DNA from: Terriglobales bacterium
GTDB lineage: Bacteria > Acidobacteriota > Terriglobia > Bryobacterales > Bryobacteraceae
Direction of reading: 5' to 3'
Length of the DNA: 47,293 nucleotides
Assembly: GCA_021372245.1 (NCBI GenBank)
Contig: JAJFUV010000107.1
Coordinates: forward strand, 1-47,293
Part shown: positions 15,633 to 24,800 of the stretch, piece by piece
Numbering within the stretch: the first letter of the stretch is position 1
Layout of the letters: each line of letters begins with the position of its first letter
Program-made: the position numbers and the translations under genes
Notes under the pieces: model-generated
What the model saw: only the letters and a program-made list of their open reading frames with translations
Told to the model about the DNA's origin: nothing
Database searches by the model: none

Positions 15633-17282
15633 ATGCCCCGGTTTGTGCGGCCGCGACACTGGCTGGTCCCGACCGTTGCCCTGGTCACGCTGGGCAGCGG
15701 CGTGATCAATTTGTACTCTGTCATTGGGCCAAGCCTGCGCGAGCGCCATGCACTTCTCCGGGAAGTGTTTCCCCTGGAGTTTCTCCACCTGGCCCGCTTT
15801 CTTACTTTGTTGATCGGCTTTTTCCTCGTCGTCTCCTCAATCAACATCTACAAGCGCAAGAGGAGAGCGTTTGTGGCAGTCCTCGCACTGGCGGCCGGTT
15901 CCATTGTGTTCCATCTCACGAAGGGCCTGGATTACGAGGAGGCCACATTTTCCTTCGTGCTGCTGCTGTTCCTCTGGACGGCCAGGAGAGAGTTCGTGGT
16001 GAAGAGTAGTACGCCGAGTTGGGATTGGGCACTGGTTCGCCTGGGTGTGGCCTTTCTAATCGCACTTGGCTACGGCGTCGCCGGTTTTTGGTTCCTCGAT
16101 CCCAGGCAGTTCGGTATCAACTTCACCATCGGCGCTTCCATCCATCAAACCATGCACTTTCTTTTGTTGTCCGGCGATCCGGAAATCGTGCCGCACACGC
16201 GCTATGCCCGATGGTTTCTCGATTCGCTATACGTGACGACGGTGACGGCGATGACCTACTCTGTCATGGTACTTTTCCGGCCGGCCATCTACCGTTTTCG
16301 CACTCACCCGCATGAATGCCAGGTGGCCGCGACGATTGTCCAGCGCTATGGCCGTTCCGCGATGGACTTTTTCAAGACCTGGCCGGACAAGTCCTTCTTC
16401 TTCTCGCCGGATCAGCAGTGCTTTGTGGCCTACCGTGTAGGAGCCAATTTCGCGGTAGTGCTCGGAGACCCCGTTGGCGAGGACGGACAGATCGAGAGCA
16501 CTGTCAGGAGCTTTCGCGATTTCTGCATCGAGCACGACTGGGGCCTCGGTTTTCATCAGGTGCTTCCCGATTTCCTCCCCATCTACCTCAAGCTGGGCTT
16601 CAAGAAGATGAAGATCGGGGACGACGCGATCGTAGACCTGGCGTCCTTCACGCTCCAGGGCAAGAAGGCCCAAGACGCCCGAGGCAAGCTCAAGCTCTTC
16701 GACAAGATGGGCGTTCAGGTCCAGTACTATCCGGCGCCCATTCCTGATCCAGTGATGCTGCAACTTAAAGAGGTGTCCGATGAGTGGTTGCAGCTTCCAG
16801 GCCGCCGGGAGCGTCAGTTTTCCCTGGGTAAATTCGGTGTCGATTACGTTGGGTCCACTCCCGTACTGACCGCGGAGGACCCGCACGGAAGAGTCTTGGG
16901 CTTCCTGAATATCGTCCCGTCCTACTGCAAGGGAGAGGCAGTCATCGACTTGATGCGAAGACGATCAGATGCGCCAAACGGCATCATGGACCTGCTATTC
17001 GTCAAAGCTATCTTAAGAAGCAAGGAGCAGGGCTACGAGCGCTTTAGTCTGGGCATGGCTCCCATGTCCGGCTTTCAGGAAAAAGAAGAGGCTTCCGCAC
17101 AGGAACGGGCGGTCCATGCTTTCTTCCAACAGCTCAATTTCCTGTTCAGCTACAAGGGATTACGATTCTTCAAGGCAAAGTTTGCCACTCACTGGGAACC
17201 TCGTTATGTCATCTATCGAAATGTGCTCGATCTGCCTCGCCTCACCCTTGCTCTTGGCAAGGTCTCCGAGATCCCGGAGTAG
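15633..17282 (+). CDS. MprF-like aminoacyl-phosphatidylglycerol synthase
   Basis: A 549-residue membrane protein. The N-terminal region (about 10-225) has around six membrane helices. The C-terminal region (about 235-535) is the DUF2156/GNAT-like catalytic domain of lysyl-phosphatidylglycerol synthases: MDFFKTWPDKSFFFSPDQQ, FAVVLGDPVGEDGQIESTVR, LGFKKMKIGDDAIVDLASFT, GKFGVDYVGSTPVLTAEDP and YKGLRFFKAKFATHWEPRYV. Such enzymes move an amino acid from tRNA to phosphatidylglycerol. The protein is shorter than full MprF (about 840 residues) because the flippase half is missing here and a flippase-like protein is encoded two genes on. The amino acid used cannot be read from the sequence. Confidence 0.85.
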   Translation: MPRFVRPRHWLVPTVALVTLGSGVINLYSVIGPSLRERHALLREVFPLEFLHLARFLTLLIGFFLVVSSINIYKRKRRAFVAVLALAAGSIVFHLTKGLDYEEATFSFVLLLFLWTARREFVVKSSTPSWDWALVRLGVAFLIALGYGVAGFWFLDPRQFGINFTIGASIHQTMHFLLLSGDPEIVPHTRYARWFLDSLYVTTVTAMTYSVMVLFRPAIYRFRTHPHECQVAATIVQRYGRSAMDFFKTWPDKSFFFSPDQQCFVAYRVGANFAVVLGDPVGEDGQIESTVRSFRDFCIEHDWGLGFHQVLPDFLPIYLKLGFKKMKIGDDAIVDLASFTLQGKKAQDARGKLKLFDKMGVQVQYYPAPIPDPVMLQLKEVSDEWLQLPGRRERQFSLGKFGVDYVGSTPVLTAEDPHGRVLGFLNIVPSYCKGEAVIDLMRRRSDAPNGIMDLLFVKAILRSKEQGYERFSLGMAPMSGFQEKEEASAQERAVHAFFQQLNFLFSYKGLRFFKAKFATHWEPRYVIYRNVLDLPRLTLALGKVSEIPE

Positions 17283-17286
17283 ACGC

Positions 17287-18054
17287 ATGCATTTCACTCT
17301 CTTTTTCCTGGCCGCCTCACTTCTGATGGGCGCCCAAGCCCAGCCATCCGGAGAGCGGCCGCTTGTCATTCGAGGACAACGGCAGGATGTCTACTGCTAT
17401 ATGAATCGTTCGGCGCCTCTGTACGGGAGGGTCCTGTTCCTGCCCGGGGATGGAGGCTGGCGTGGTTTTGCAGTCGACATTGCCGAGAAGGTTGCCTCTT
17501 GGGGCTACGTCGTGTGCGGGATGGATACGAGGAAGTACCTCGAGAACTTCACGCAGGGGAACGCGGTGTTGAAGGAGGAGGACGTCGTAGCGGACCTGCA
17601 CGCGGCCGCGGCCTGGATGCGCGATTCGGCACCCGACAAGACTATTTATGTCGGATGGTCTGAAGGCGCCAACCTGGGAGTGCTCGCGACTTCGCATACC
17701 GAGAGTACAAAGGCATTCAGGGGATTTGTGGCGATCGGGCTTGGCGAGTCGGGCATCCTCCGCTGGAGGTGGCAGGACTACACCACTTGGGTGACCAAGA
17801 AGAGACCCGATGAACCGAGGTATCAGACGGCTCCTCACATCCCCAGGATCGCGCCGCTGCCATTCTTCATGATTCACGCGAGCCAGGATGAGTACACGTC
17901 AGTCGAGCGCGCGAAAGAATTATTCGCGTCCGCGGGGGAGCCAAAACAACTTCGTTTTGTCCAAGCTCGGGACCACCGATTCGCCGGTGGCCGCGATGAG
18001 TTCTTCCGAGTATTGCAGGAAGCTCTAGAATGGATACGCCGGATGGCACCTTGA
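17287..18054 (+). CDS. AcvB/VirJ-like periplasmic serine hydrolase
   Basis: A 255-residue protein; ATG at 17287, 4 bp after the previous stop. The signal peptide is about residues 1-18. The alpha/beta hydrolase core contains LFLPGDGGWRGFAVDIAEKV and the nucleophile elbow YVGWSEGANLG (G-W-S-E-G), with the catalytic His probably in QARDHRFAGG near the end. This matches the VirJ family. Agrobacterium AcvB, a member, hydrolyses lysyl-phosphatidylglycerol, and acvB is commonly linked to an LPG synthase gene. The adjacent synthase supports the same role here. Confidence 0.8.
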   Translation: MHFTLFFLAASLLMGAQAQPSGERPLVIRGQRQDVYCYMNRSAPLYGRVLFLPGDGGWRGFAVDIAEKVASWGYVVCGMDTRKYLENFTQGNAVLKEEDVVADLHAAAAWMRDSAPDKTIYVGWSEGANLGVLATSHTESTKAFRGFVAIGLGESGILRWRWQDYTTWVTKKRPDEPRYQTAPHIPRIAPLPFFMIHASQDEYTSVERAKELFASAGEPKQLRFVQARDHRFAGGRDEFFRVLQEALEWIRRMAP

Positions 18055-19070
18055 ATCCCTCCAGAACGGAGCGCCGCGAAGGGCGTGGGCGGTTTGTGCG
18101 CCTGGCGGCTGGATACGTGGTTGGCGCCGCCTGCCTGGTGTGGCTCTTCCACGACGTTCATCCGCGGGAGATCCTGTCCTCGGTCGCACGATTTCAATGG
18201 CAGTGGGCGGCGCTGGCGATCGTCTTCGACATCCTCAGCTATATTTGCCAGGGCGGGCGATGGAGGTTGCTGCTTCACCCGCTCGGTGAGATCGGCATTC
18301 TCAAAACAACACAGGCGATTTACGCGGGGTTGTTCGCCAGCGAGGTGTTACCCATGCGGTTTGGTGAGGTGGTCCGGATGTACCTGGTCTCCCGGTGGTT
18401 ACATGTGGACTTCGCCGAGCTGCTTTCGTCGATCGTCGTGGAGCGGCTGTTCGATGGCGTCTGGCTCGCCCTCTCGATTGGCATCGCCGCCATATTTGTG
18501 CCCGTTCCGGAGAATCTGCTCGATGCCGCCGATGTGTTCGGCGCCATAATCCTGGCCACTGTGATGTTGTTTGTGTTCCTGGTCATGCGGAGGAGGAAGG
18601 GGCCCTCGAAGGTGCCTGTGGAGACAGCCACCGTCTGGAAGCCGATTCGTCTCGCAACGAGAATGTGGCGTCACATGGAAGACGGACTGTGGCGAATCGG
18701 GCTTTCCAGGGAGTTCTGGGGATCCTTCGGCCTCTCGCTGGCAATGCTGGCTGTCCAAGCTGTATCGTTCTGGCTGATGATGCTTGCCTGCGGACTGTGG
18801 ATGTCCTTCTGGACTGGGACGGTGGTTCTGCTGATAGTGCATCTAGGCACGACAATCCCAAACGCGCCGGCCAATGTCGGCACGTACCAGTTCTTTGTAG
18901 TGATAGGGCTCTCGCTGTTCGGCGTGGACAAGGCGTCCGCCACGGCTTTTTCCTGTGTGGTTTTCTTCTTCCTGACGCTGCCGCTCTGGTTGATCGGCTT
19001 CTTCTCGTTGAGCCGCAGCGGTATGACTCTGGCTTCGATTCGCCAGGAGGTTCACCGTCTAGGCCGTTAG
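18030..19070 (+). CDS. Flippase-like membrane protein (AglD/UPF0104, MprF N-terminal-like)
   Basis: A 346-residue protein with about eight membrane helices. Family motifs are DILSYICQGGRWRLLLHPLG, LFASEVLPMRFGEVVRMYLV, SSIVVERLFDGVWLAL and TIPNAPANVGTYQFFVVIGL. This is the LPG-synthase transmembrane (flippase-like) domain fused to the synthase in Staphylococcus MprF. Its start overlaps the hydrolase gene by 25 bp in another frame, so the three genes form one unit. It likely moves the aminoacylated lipid across the inner membrane, a function inferred from context. Confidence 0.8.
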   Translation: MDTPDGTLNPSRTERREGRGRFVRLAAGYVVGAACLVWLFHDVHPREILSSVARFQWQWAALAIVFDILSYICQGGRWRLLLHPLGEIGILKTTQAIYAGLFASEVLPMRFGEVVRMYLVSRWLHVDFAELLSSIVVERLFDGVWLALSIGIAAIFVPVPENLLDAADVFGAIILATVMLFVFLVMRRRKGPSKVPVETATVWKPIRLATRMWRHMEDGLWRIGLSREFWGSFGLSLAMLAVQAVSFWLMMLACGLWMSFWTGTVVLLIVHLGTTIPNAPANVGTYQFFVVIGLSLFGVDKASATAFSCVVFFFLTLPLWLIGFFSLSRSGMTLASIRQEVHRLGR

Positions 19071-19078
19071 CGGCACGG

Positions 19079-19096
19079 GGCACTCATTTCAGTGCC
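19079..19096. terminator. Hairpin between convergent flippase and hoxH genes
   Basis: GGCACT (19079-19084) and AGTGCC (19091-19096) form a 6-bp stem with the loop CATTTC in the 29-bp gap between convergent genes. No T-run is present. Confidence 0.4.
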
Positions 19097-19099
19097 TCG

Positions 19100-20518
19100 C
19101 TACTGGCGGAGCGTGTCGACCAGGGTGCCGTCCACGTCGAACAGCTTTATTTCCATCGCGGGTTGGTTTAGCGCGTGTGTCGAGCAACTGAAGCACGGGT
19201 CGTAAGCCCGAACCACGGCCGAGACGCGGTTGAGCATCCCTTCTTCGAGTTTCTTGCCGTTGACGAAGCGCTTGGCCACCTGTTCGATCGAGCGGTTGAT
19301 CGCCAGGTTGTTGTGGCCGGTGGCGACGATCAGGTTGGCCCACTTCATGGCGCCCTTCTCGTCCACTTTGTAGTGGTGGATCAGGACACCACGCGGGGCT
19401 TCGATGATGCCCACGCCTTCCAGCGAATTGACACCGGCGTGCGCACGCACGTGCGTGTCCAGGATGGCCGGATCCTCCAGGAGCATCTCCATCCGCTCCA
19501 GCGCGTACAGCGCTTCAATCAGGCGGGCGTAATGGAAATGGAAGGAACTCTCAACCACCTTGCCGAACCTCTGATGGTACTCTTCGAATTCGGCGTCGGC
19601 TTCCGGCGTGCCGCAGCAGTCCGCAACGTTCAAACGGGCCAGCGGCCCCACGCGGTACAGCCCTTCGGGGAAGCCCAACGGCTTGTAGTAGGGCGCTTTC
19701 AGGTAGGAATTCGGCAGCGCGGATTCGGCGATGTAGTTCTGATAGAGCCGCGGCTTCTCGATCTCAGCGATGTCTTTGCCTTCCGCGTCCCGGAATCGTA
19801 CGAAGCCATCGTAGAGTTGCAGCCGCCCGCGCCCATCGACTAGTCCTGCGTGCATGGAGCGCATGTTGCCGAAGCTCTCGATCTCAGCCTGGAACTGGTC
19901 CACCACGCCTTTGTAAAACTTCAGCGTGCGGCGCGCGATGGACTTGGCCAGCGGCAACTCACTCAGGATCAGGTCGCGCGTTTCGGCGCTGAGGGGAGCG
20001 TTCACGCCGCCGGGGACGGTCCAGGACGGATGCACCCGCTCACCCGCCAACCGTTCGATCACCTGCTGGCCGAACTTACGCAATGCGATTCCGTCGCGCG
20101 CCATCTCCGGGTGCTTTTCCAGTACGCCGACGACGTTGCGCTTGGCCGGATCGCTGTCCATGCCGAGCAGCAGATCCGGCGCCGAGAGGTGGAAGAAGCT
20201 CAGCGCGTGACTCTGCACGAACTGCCCGCAGTGCAGCAACTCGCGCAGCAGGGCGGCCGGCTCGGGGACCTGGACCGCCATGATGGCGTCGCATGCCTTC
20301 ACCGAAGCGAGCAGGTGGCTGACAGGGCAGATGCCGCAAATGCGCGCGGTGATGGACGGCATCTCGTAGTAAGGCCGCCCCTCGGTGAACTTCTCGAATC
20401 CGCGCACCTGCGTGACGTGCAGCTCGGTGGAAGAGACCTTCCCGTCGCCATTGAGATGAATGCTGATCTTGGCGTGACCCTCGATGCGAGTCACGTGGTT
20501 GATCATGATCTTCTTCAT
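19100..20518 (-). CDS. hoxH: NiFe hydrogenase large subunit, group 3d (HoxH) type
   Basis: Carries the NiFe active site for reversible H2 cleavage. It has 472 residues from the ATG at 20518 (MKKIMINHVTRIEGH), with an AAGGAA site upstream. Both metal-binding pairs are intact: L1 RICGICPVSH (C61, C64) and L2 DPCFSCSTH (C442, C445). A 24-residue tail follows H448, as expected for a precursor clipped by a maturation protease after that His. It is last in the hoxE-F-U-Y-H unit, 37 bp after hoxY. Group assignment rests on its HoxY/U/F/E partners. It lacks a Tat partner, so it is cytoplasmic. Confidence 0.93.
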   Translation of the reverse strand: MKKIMINHVTRIEGHAKISIHLNGDGKVSSTELHVTQVRGFEKFTEGRPYYEMPSITARICGICPVSHLLASVKACDAIMAVQVPEPAALLRELLHCGQFVQSHALSFFHLSAPDLLLGMDSDPAKRNVVGVLEKHPEMARDGIALRKFGQQVIERLAGERVHPSWTVPGGVNAPLSAETRDLILSELPLAKSIARRTLKFYKGVVDQFQAEIESFGNMRSMHAGLVDGRGRLQLYDGFVRFRDAEGKDIAEIEKPRLYQNYIAESALPNSYLKAPYYKPLGFPEGLYRVGPLARLNVADCCGTPEADAEFEEYHQRFGKVVESSFHFHYARLIEALYALERMEMLLEDPAILDTHVRAHAGVNSLEGVGIIEAPRGVLIHHYKVDEKGAMKWANLIVATGHNNLAINRSIEQVAKRFVNGKKLEEGMLNRVSAVVRAYDPCFSCSTHALNQPAMEIKLFDVDGTLVDTLRQ

Positions 20519-20555
20519 GGATGATTCCTTTGGTTGCCCGGCCGGGGATGATTTC

Positions 20556-21086
20556 TTAGCCAAATTTCACCTTGTTCGTGAGGTCGGGTTTGCGTCCGGC
20601 CAACAGCTCGCTAATGACATAAAAGATGGCGTCCGCTTTCGGCGGGCAGCCCGGAATATGTAGGTCGATCTTGACGGCTTCGTGCAGCGGGATGGCGTGT
20701 CTCAGCAGCGCCGGTACACCTTCGGCCGGAACGCCGGGATTGGCCTGAACGCCTTCGACGTATACGCGCTCGAGCAGCTTCTTCGCCGGCACCCAGTTAC
20801 GCATGCTGGGCACGTTGCTGGTGACCGCGCAGTCGCCCAAGGCCACCATGATTCTGCTGCGTTTGCGGATCAACTGGGCCAGCTTCATGTCTTCCTGGCT
20901 GGATACGGCGCCCTCGACCAGGGCGACGTCCACGCTTTCGGGAAACTCTTGCGCGTCCACCAGCGGCCCGTAGACGATGTCGGCTTTCTTTGCCACGGCG
21001 ACGATACCTTCGTCGATATCGAGCAGCGACATGTGGCAACCGGAACACCCGTCGAGCCACACCGTGGCCAGCTTGATCTTGCTCAT
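20556..21086 (-). CDS. hoxY: NiFe hydrogenase small subunit, HoxY
   Basis: A 176-residue cytoplasmic small subunit with one proximal 4Fe-4S cluster. The typical start KLATVWLDGCSGCHMSLLDIDE supplies two Cys ligands. Others are in VALGDCAVTSN and IPGCPPKADAIF. There is no Tat signal, and the length matches HoxY. It passes electrons from HoxH to the HoxU diaphorase chain. The ATG overlaps the hoxU stop as ATGA. Confidence 0.93.
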   Translation of the reverse strand: MSKIKLATVWLDGCSGCHMSLLDIDEGIVAVAKKADIVYGPLVDAQEFPESVDVALVEGAVSSQEDMKLAQLIRKRSRIMVALGDCAVTSNVPSMRNWVPAKKLLERVYVEGVQANPGVPAEGVPALLRHAIPLHEAVKIDLHIPGCPPKADAIFYVISELLAGRKPDLTNKVKFG

Positions 21087-21793
21087 AATTCCGCTCCTCG
21101 CCGCGCGGCCAGCCGGCTGACCGGCTCGCCATGCTTGGTCATTTCCTCAACCGACCAGCCCTTCTCGGCCATCGCTCCCGTCGGGCAGACGTTCACGCAC
21201 TTGCCGCAGGCGGTGCAATTGCGCGACGTGCCCCAGGTCTGGTTCAGCTCGCAGACCAGGCGCGAGCCGATGCCGCGGTTGCGGACGTCCCAAACGTGCG
21301 CGCCCTCGACCTCGCCGCAAGCGCGCACGCAGCGCGTGCACAGGATGCAGCGGTTGTGGTCGAGCACGTAGCGCTCGTGGCTCATGTCGACGCTCACCTT
21401 CGGATAGCTGTAAGGGTAGCGGACGCTGGTGACGCCAAGCTTCTGGGCGAGCGACTGCAATTCGCAGTGCCCGTTTGACACGCAGACGGCACAAATATGA
21501 TTGCGCTCGGCGAACAGCAGTTCGACGGCAATCTTGCGGTAGCTCTCGAGCTTCGGCGACTTGGTGTTCACCGACATGCCTTCCTGCACCGGCGTGGTGC
21601 AGGCGGGCAGAAGGCGCCCGACACCCGCCACCTCCACGATGCAGAGCCGGCAGGCGCCCACCGGGGTAAGACCCTCCATGTAGCAGAGTGCCGGGATGTA
21701 CTTCCCGTTGGCGCGCGCGGCTTCGAGAATGGTCTGGTCGTCGGTCGCGCTGACGTATTCTCCGTCGATTCGAATGGATACTTTCTGTGGCAA
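21083..21793 (-). CDS. hoxU: Hydrogenase diaphorase FeS subunit, HoxU
   Basis: NuoG-N-terminal-like electron wire. It contains an N-terminal 2Fe-2S ferredoxin domain (ALCYMEGLTPVGACRLCIVE, then CTTPVQEG), a His-Cys cluster region (HICAVCVSNGHCELQ), and two 4Fe-4S motifs (CILCTRCVRACGEVEG; CTACGKCVNVCPTGA). The start is placed at the TTG at 21793, because AAAGGAG (21808-21802) then sits 8 nt upstream. The ATG at 21811 in the same frame would add six residues but has no Shine-Dalgarno. About 236 residues, as usual for HoxU. The stop overlaps hoxY. Confidence 0.93.
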   Translation of the reverse strand: MPQKVSIRIDGEYVSATDDQTILEAARANGKYIPALCYMEGLTPVGACRLCIVEVAGVGRLLPACTTPVQEGMSVNTKSPKLESYRKIAVELLFAERNHICAVCVSNGHCELQSLAQKLGVTSVRYPYSYPKVSVDMSHERYVLDHNRCILCTRCVRACGEVEGAHVWDVRNRGIGSRLVCELNQTWGTSRNCTACGKCVNVCPTGAMAEKGWSVEEMTKHGEPVSRLAARRGAEL

Positions 21794-21850
21794 GGAATTC
21801 GCTCCTTTCATTGCGGAGCGGCCGGACAGCCGCCCGCTCCGCGCGGGCCG

Positions 21851-24800
21851 CTAATGGTCTCCGTTGCGCACGTCGCAGCGCAGGCAGCGGCAGGATTCCT
21901 CCATGGCTTCGATGGCCGTCAGTCCGAGCACGGCTTCGTCGAAGACCTTCACGCGTTCGAGCGGCACAAGTTCGCCGCAGATGTGGCGGCGGCTGGCGCT
22001 CGGCTGCGCCGGCGGAGCTTGCTCGTAGTCGAACTCGCGGTTAATCTGGTCGAACCTTCGCGCGCCCATCAAACGTTCGTCGATGTTGCGCGCGGCTTTC
22101 TTGCCATAGCCCATGGCGTTGGAGACGTTAGATGCGCCGCTGATCAGATCGCCGCCGGCGTAAAACTTGGTGCGGCTGGTTTCGAGCGAGTAGCGATCCA
22201 CGTCGATGGTGCCGTTCTCCTTGAGCGTAAGGCCCGAGGCGCGCGCGAAATCCAGGTCTACCGTTTCGCCGACCGCCAGCACTACCGTGTCGCACTCGAA
22301 GCGCAGAATCTCGTCGGTGGGGATGGGCCGGCGACGGCCGGAGGAATCGTACTCGCCCAGGCGCGTCTTCACAACCTCGATGGCCTGGACGCCGCCCTGG
22401 CGGTCGCCCACGATGCGGTGGGGCGTAGCCAGGAACACGAACTCGGCGCCTTCCGCCTCTGCGGCTTCGGTCTCCTCGGCGATGGCCGGCATGTCCTTGC
22501 GCTCGCGGCGGTAGATCACGGTGACATCGGAGCCCATGCGCAGAGCCGTGCGGGCCGAGTCGATGGCTGCGTTGCCGCCGCCGATAACCACCACTTTCTT
22601 GCCGAGCGCGCACTCGGTCTTCTTCGATACCGCCTCCAGGAACAGGAGCGCCGGCATCACGCCGCGCAGCTCCGTGCCGGGCAGGTACACCCAGGCTTCC
22701 TTCCAGGTGCCGATGGAAAGGAACACGGCGTCGTACGTCGAATCGATGTCGTTGAGAGGAATGTCGAAGCCGACCCGTGTGTTGAAAACGAAATTCACCC
22801 CAACGCGCCGGATGAGTTCGAGTTCCTTCTCCAGCATGCTCTTCGGCAAGCGGTATTCCGGCAGCGCGTAACGCAGCATGCCGCCGGCTTCCGGATTGGA
22901 CTCGTACAGGGTGACTTCGTGACCCAGCATGGCCAGGTAGAATGCGCATGTCAGGCCAGTGGGACCGGCGCCGACTACGGCGGTTTTCTTGCCGGTGGAG
23001 GCCAGTTTGCGCGCCACCACCTTTTCGATCATTTCGTTGTAGCGGCCGGAGTTGTAGATCGCGTCGGCGATACACCGGTGCACGTCGCGCATGTTCACCG
23101 GCTCGTCGAGCCCGGCGCGGCGGCAGCGGTGTTCGCAGGGATGCTGGCAGACGCGGCCGGTCGAGGCGGGCAGCGGGTTGTCGAGGATGACGCTCTCGAA
23201 GGCTTCCTCCAGCCTGTCTTCCTTGTAAAGTTCGAGGAAGCGCGGGATATTCATGTGCAACGGGCAGGAGTTTTCGCAGGGAGAAACCGCCAGGTCCTCG
23301 CACACGCCGGCGCGGCAGCGATGCGCCCGGATGTGATCCTCGAACTCATGCCGGAAGTGCCGCATGGTCGTGAGAACGGGGTTGGGCGCCGTCTGTCCCA
23401 AACCGCACAGTGACGTGTCGCGGACCATGCGGCTCAATTCATCGAGCGTCGCCAGGTCGCCGACCGTCGCCGCTCCGCGCGTAAACTTGTTCAGGATCTG
23501 CAACGCTTTATCGAGCCCCACGCGGCAGGGAACGCATTTGCCGCAGGACTCCGAGTGGGTGAACTCGATGAAGTAACGCGCCACGTCCACCATGCAGTTG
23601 TCTTCGTCCATGACAACCATGCCGCCGGAGCCCATGATGGAACCCAGTTGCGCCAGCGTCTCGTAATCCACCGGCGTGTCGAACATTTCCTGCGGGATGC
23701 AGCCGCCCGAGGGTCCGCCCGTCTGCACGCTTTTTACCGTGCGTCCGTGCGGGGCGCCACCGCCGATGTCGTAAACGAACTTGCGCAGCGGCGTGCCCAG
23801 CGGCATCTCCACCAGGCCCGTGCTATTGATCTTGCCCACCAGCGAGAACACCTTGGTCCCGCTGCTCTTGGTGCTGCCGGTCTCGGTGAACCAGGCCGGG
23901 CCCTTGATGACGATGGGCGCGACGTTGTACCAGGTCTCGACATTGTTGATGTTGGTGGGCTTGCCGAACAGGCCCTTGTTAGCCGGGTAGGGCGGCCGGG
24001 GACGGGGACGGCCCGCCCTGCTTTCGAGCGAGCGGATGAGCGCGGTCTCTTCGCCGCAGACAAACGCACCCGCGCCTTCCACCAGGCTCAGGTTGAAATT
24101 GAAACCGCGCCCGAGGATGTTCTCGCCCAGCAGACCGTATTCCTTGGCCTGTTCGACGGCCCGGCTCAACCGGTGCACGGCGAGCGGATACTCCGCGCGG
24201 ATGTAGACGATCCCTTCGGACGCGCCCATGACGTAGCCGCCGATGATCATGCCCTCGATGAGCGCATGCGGATCGCTTTCGATCTCGTTGCGGTTCATGT
24301 ACGCGCCGGGGTCGCCCTCGTCGGCATTGCAGACGATGTATTTGGGCTCGGCCTGGGCCTTGCGCAGGAATTCCCACTTGATACCAGTCAGGTAGCCCGC
24401 TCCGCCGCGCCCGCGCAGCTTCGCAGCCTTGATCTGCTCTACTACCGCGGCGGGGTTGGAATCGATCAGGACCTTGTACAGGGCCTGGTAGCCGCCCACG
24501 GCGATGTACTCTTCGATGTCCCCGGGATTAATGAGGCCGCAGTTGCGCAGGACAATCTTCTTCTGCCCGTTGAAGAAGGGAACCTCGTTCCAACTGGGAA
24601 GGTTGGGATAATCGGACCCATACTTCACGTGTCCGGTGATGTGGTCCCATTCCTCGATCTTGCAGAGAACCAGATCGCGCGGAACGTCGCCCGAAGCCGC
24701 GTCGTCCAGAATGCGCTCGACGTCGTTGTGCTGCACGCGGTGCAGAATCAGCAGCGGTTTACCGGGCACCCACACGTTCACCAGCGGTTCTTCGGCGCAG

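Noticed and set aside
19100..19170. HAD-phosphatase-like motif DVDGTLVD at the end of HoxH
   Set aside because: It is only the cleavable C-terminal peptide, 24 residues long, with no other HAD motifs. Similar sequences occur in other HoxH tails by chance.
21497..23413. Long plus-strand open frame of about 638 codons
   Set aside because: It lies antisense to hoxF-gltD and hoxU, which have clear protein motifs. It is a GC-rich shadow frame without any recognisable domain.
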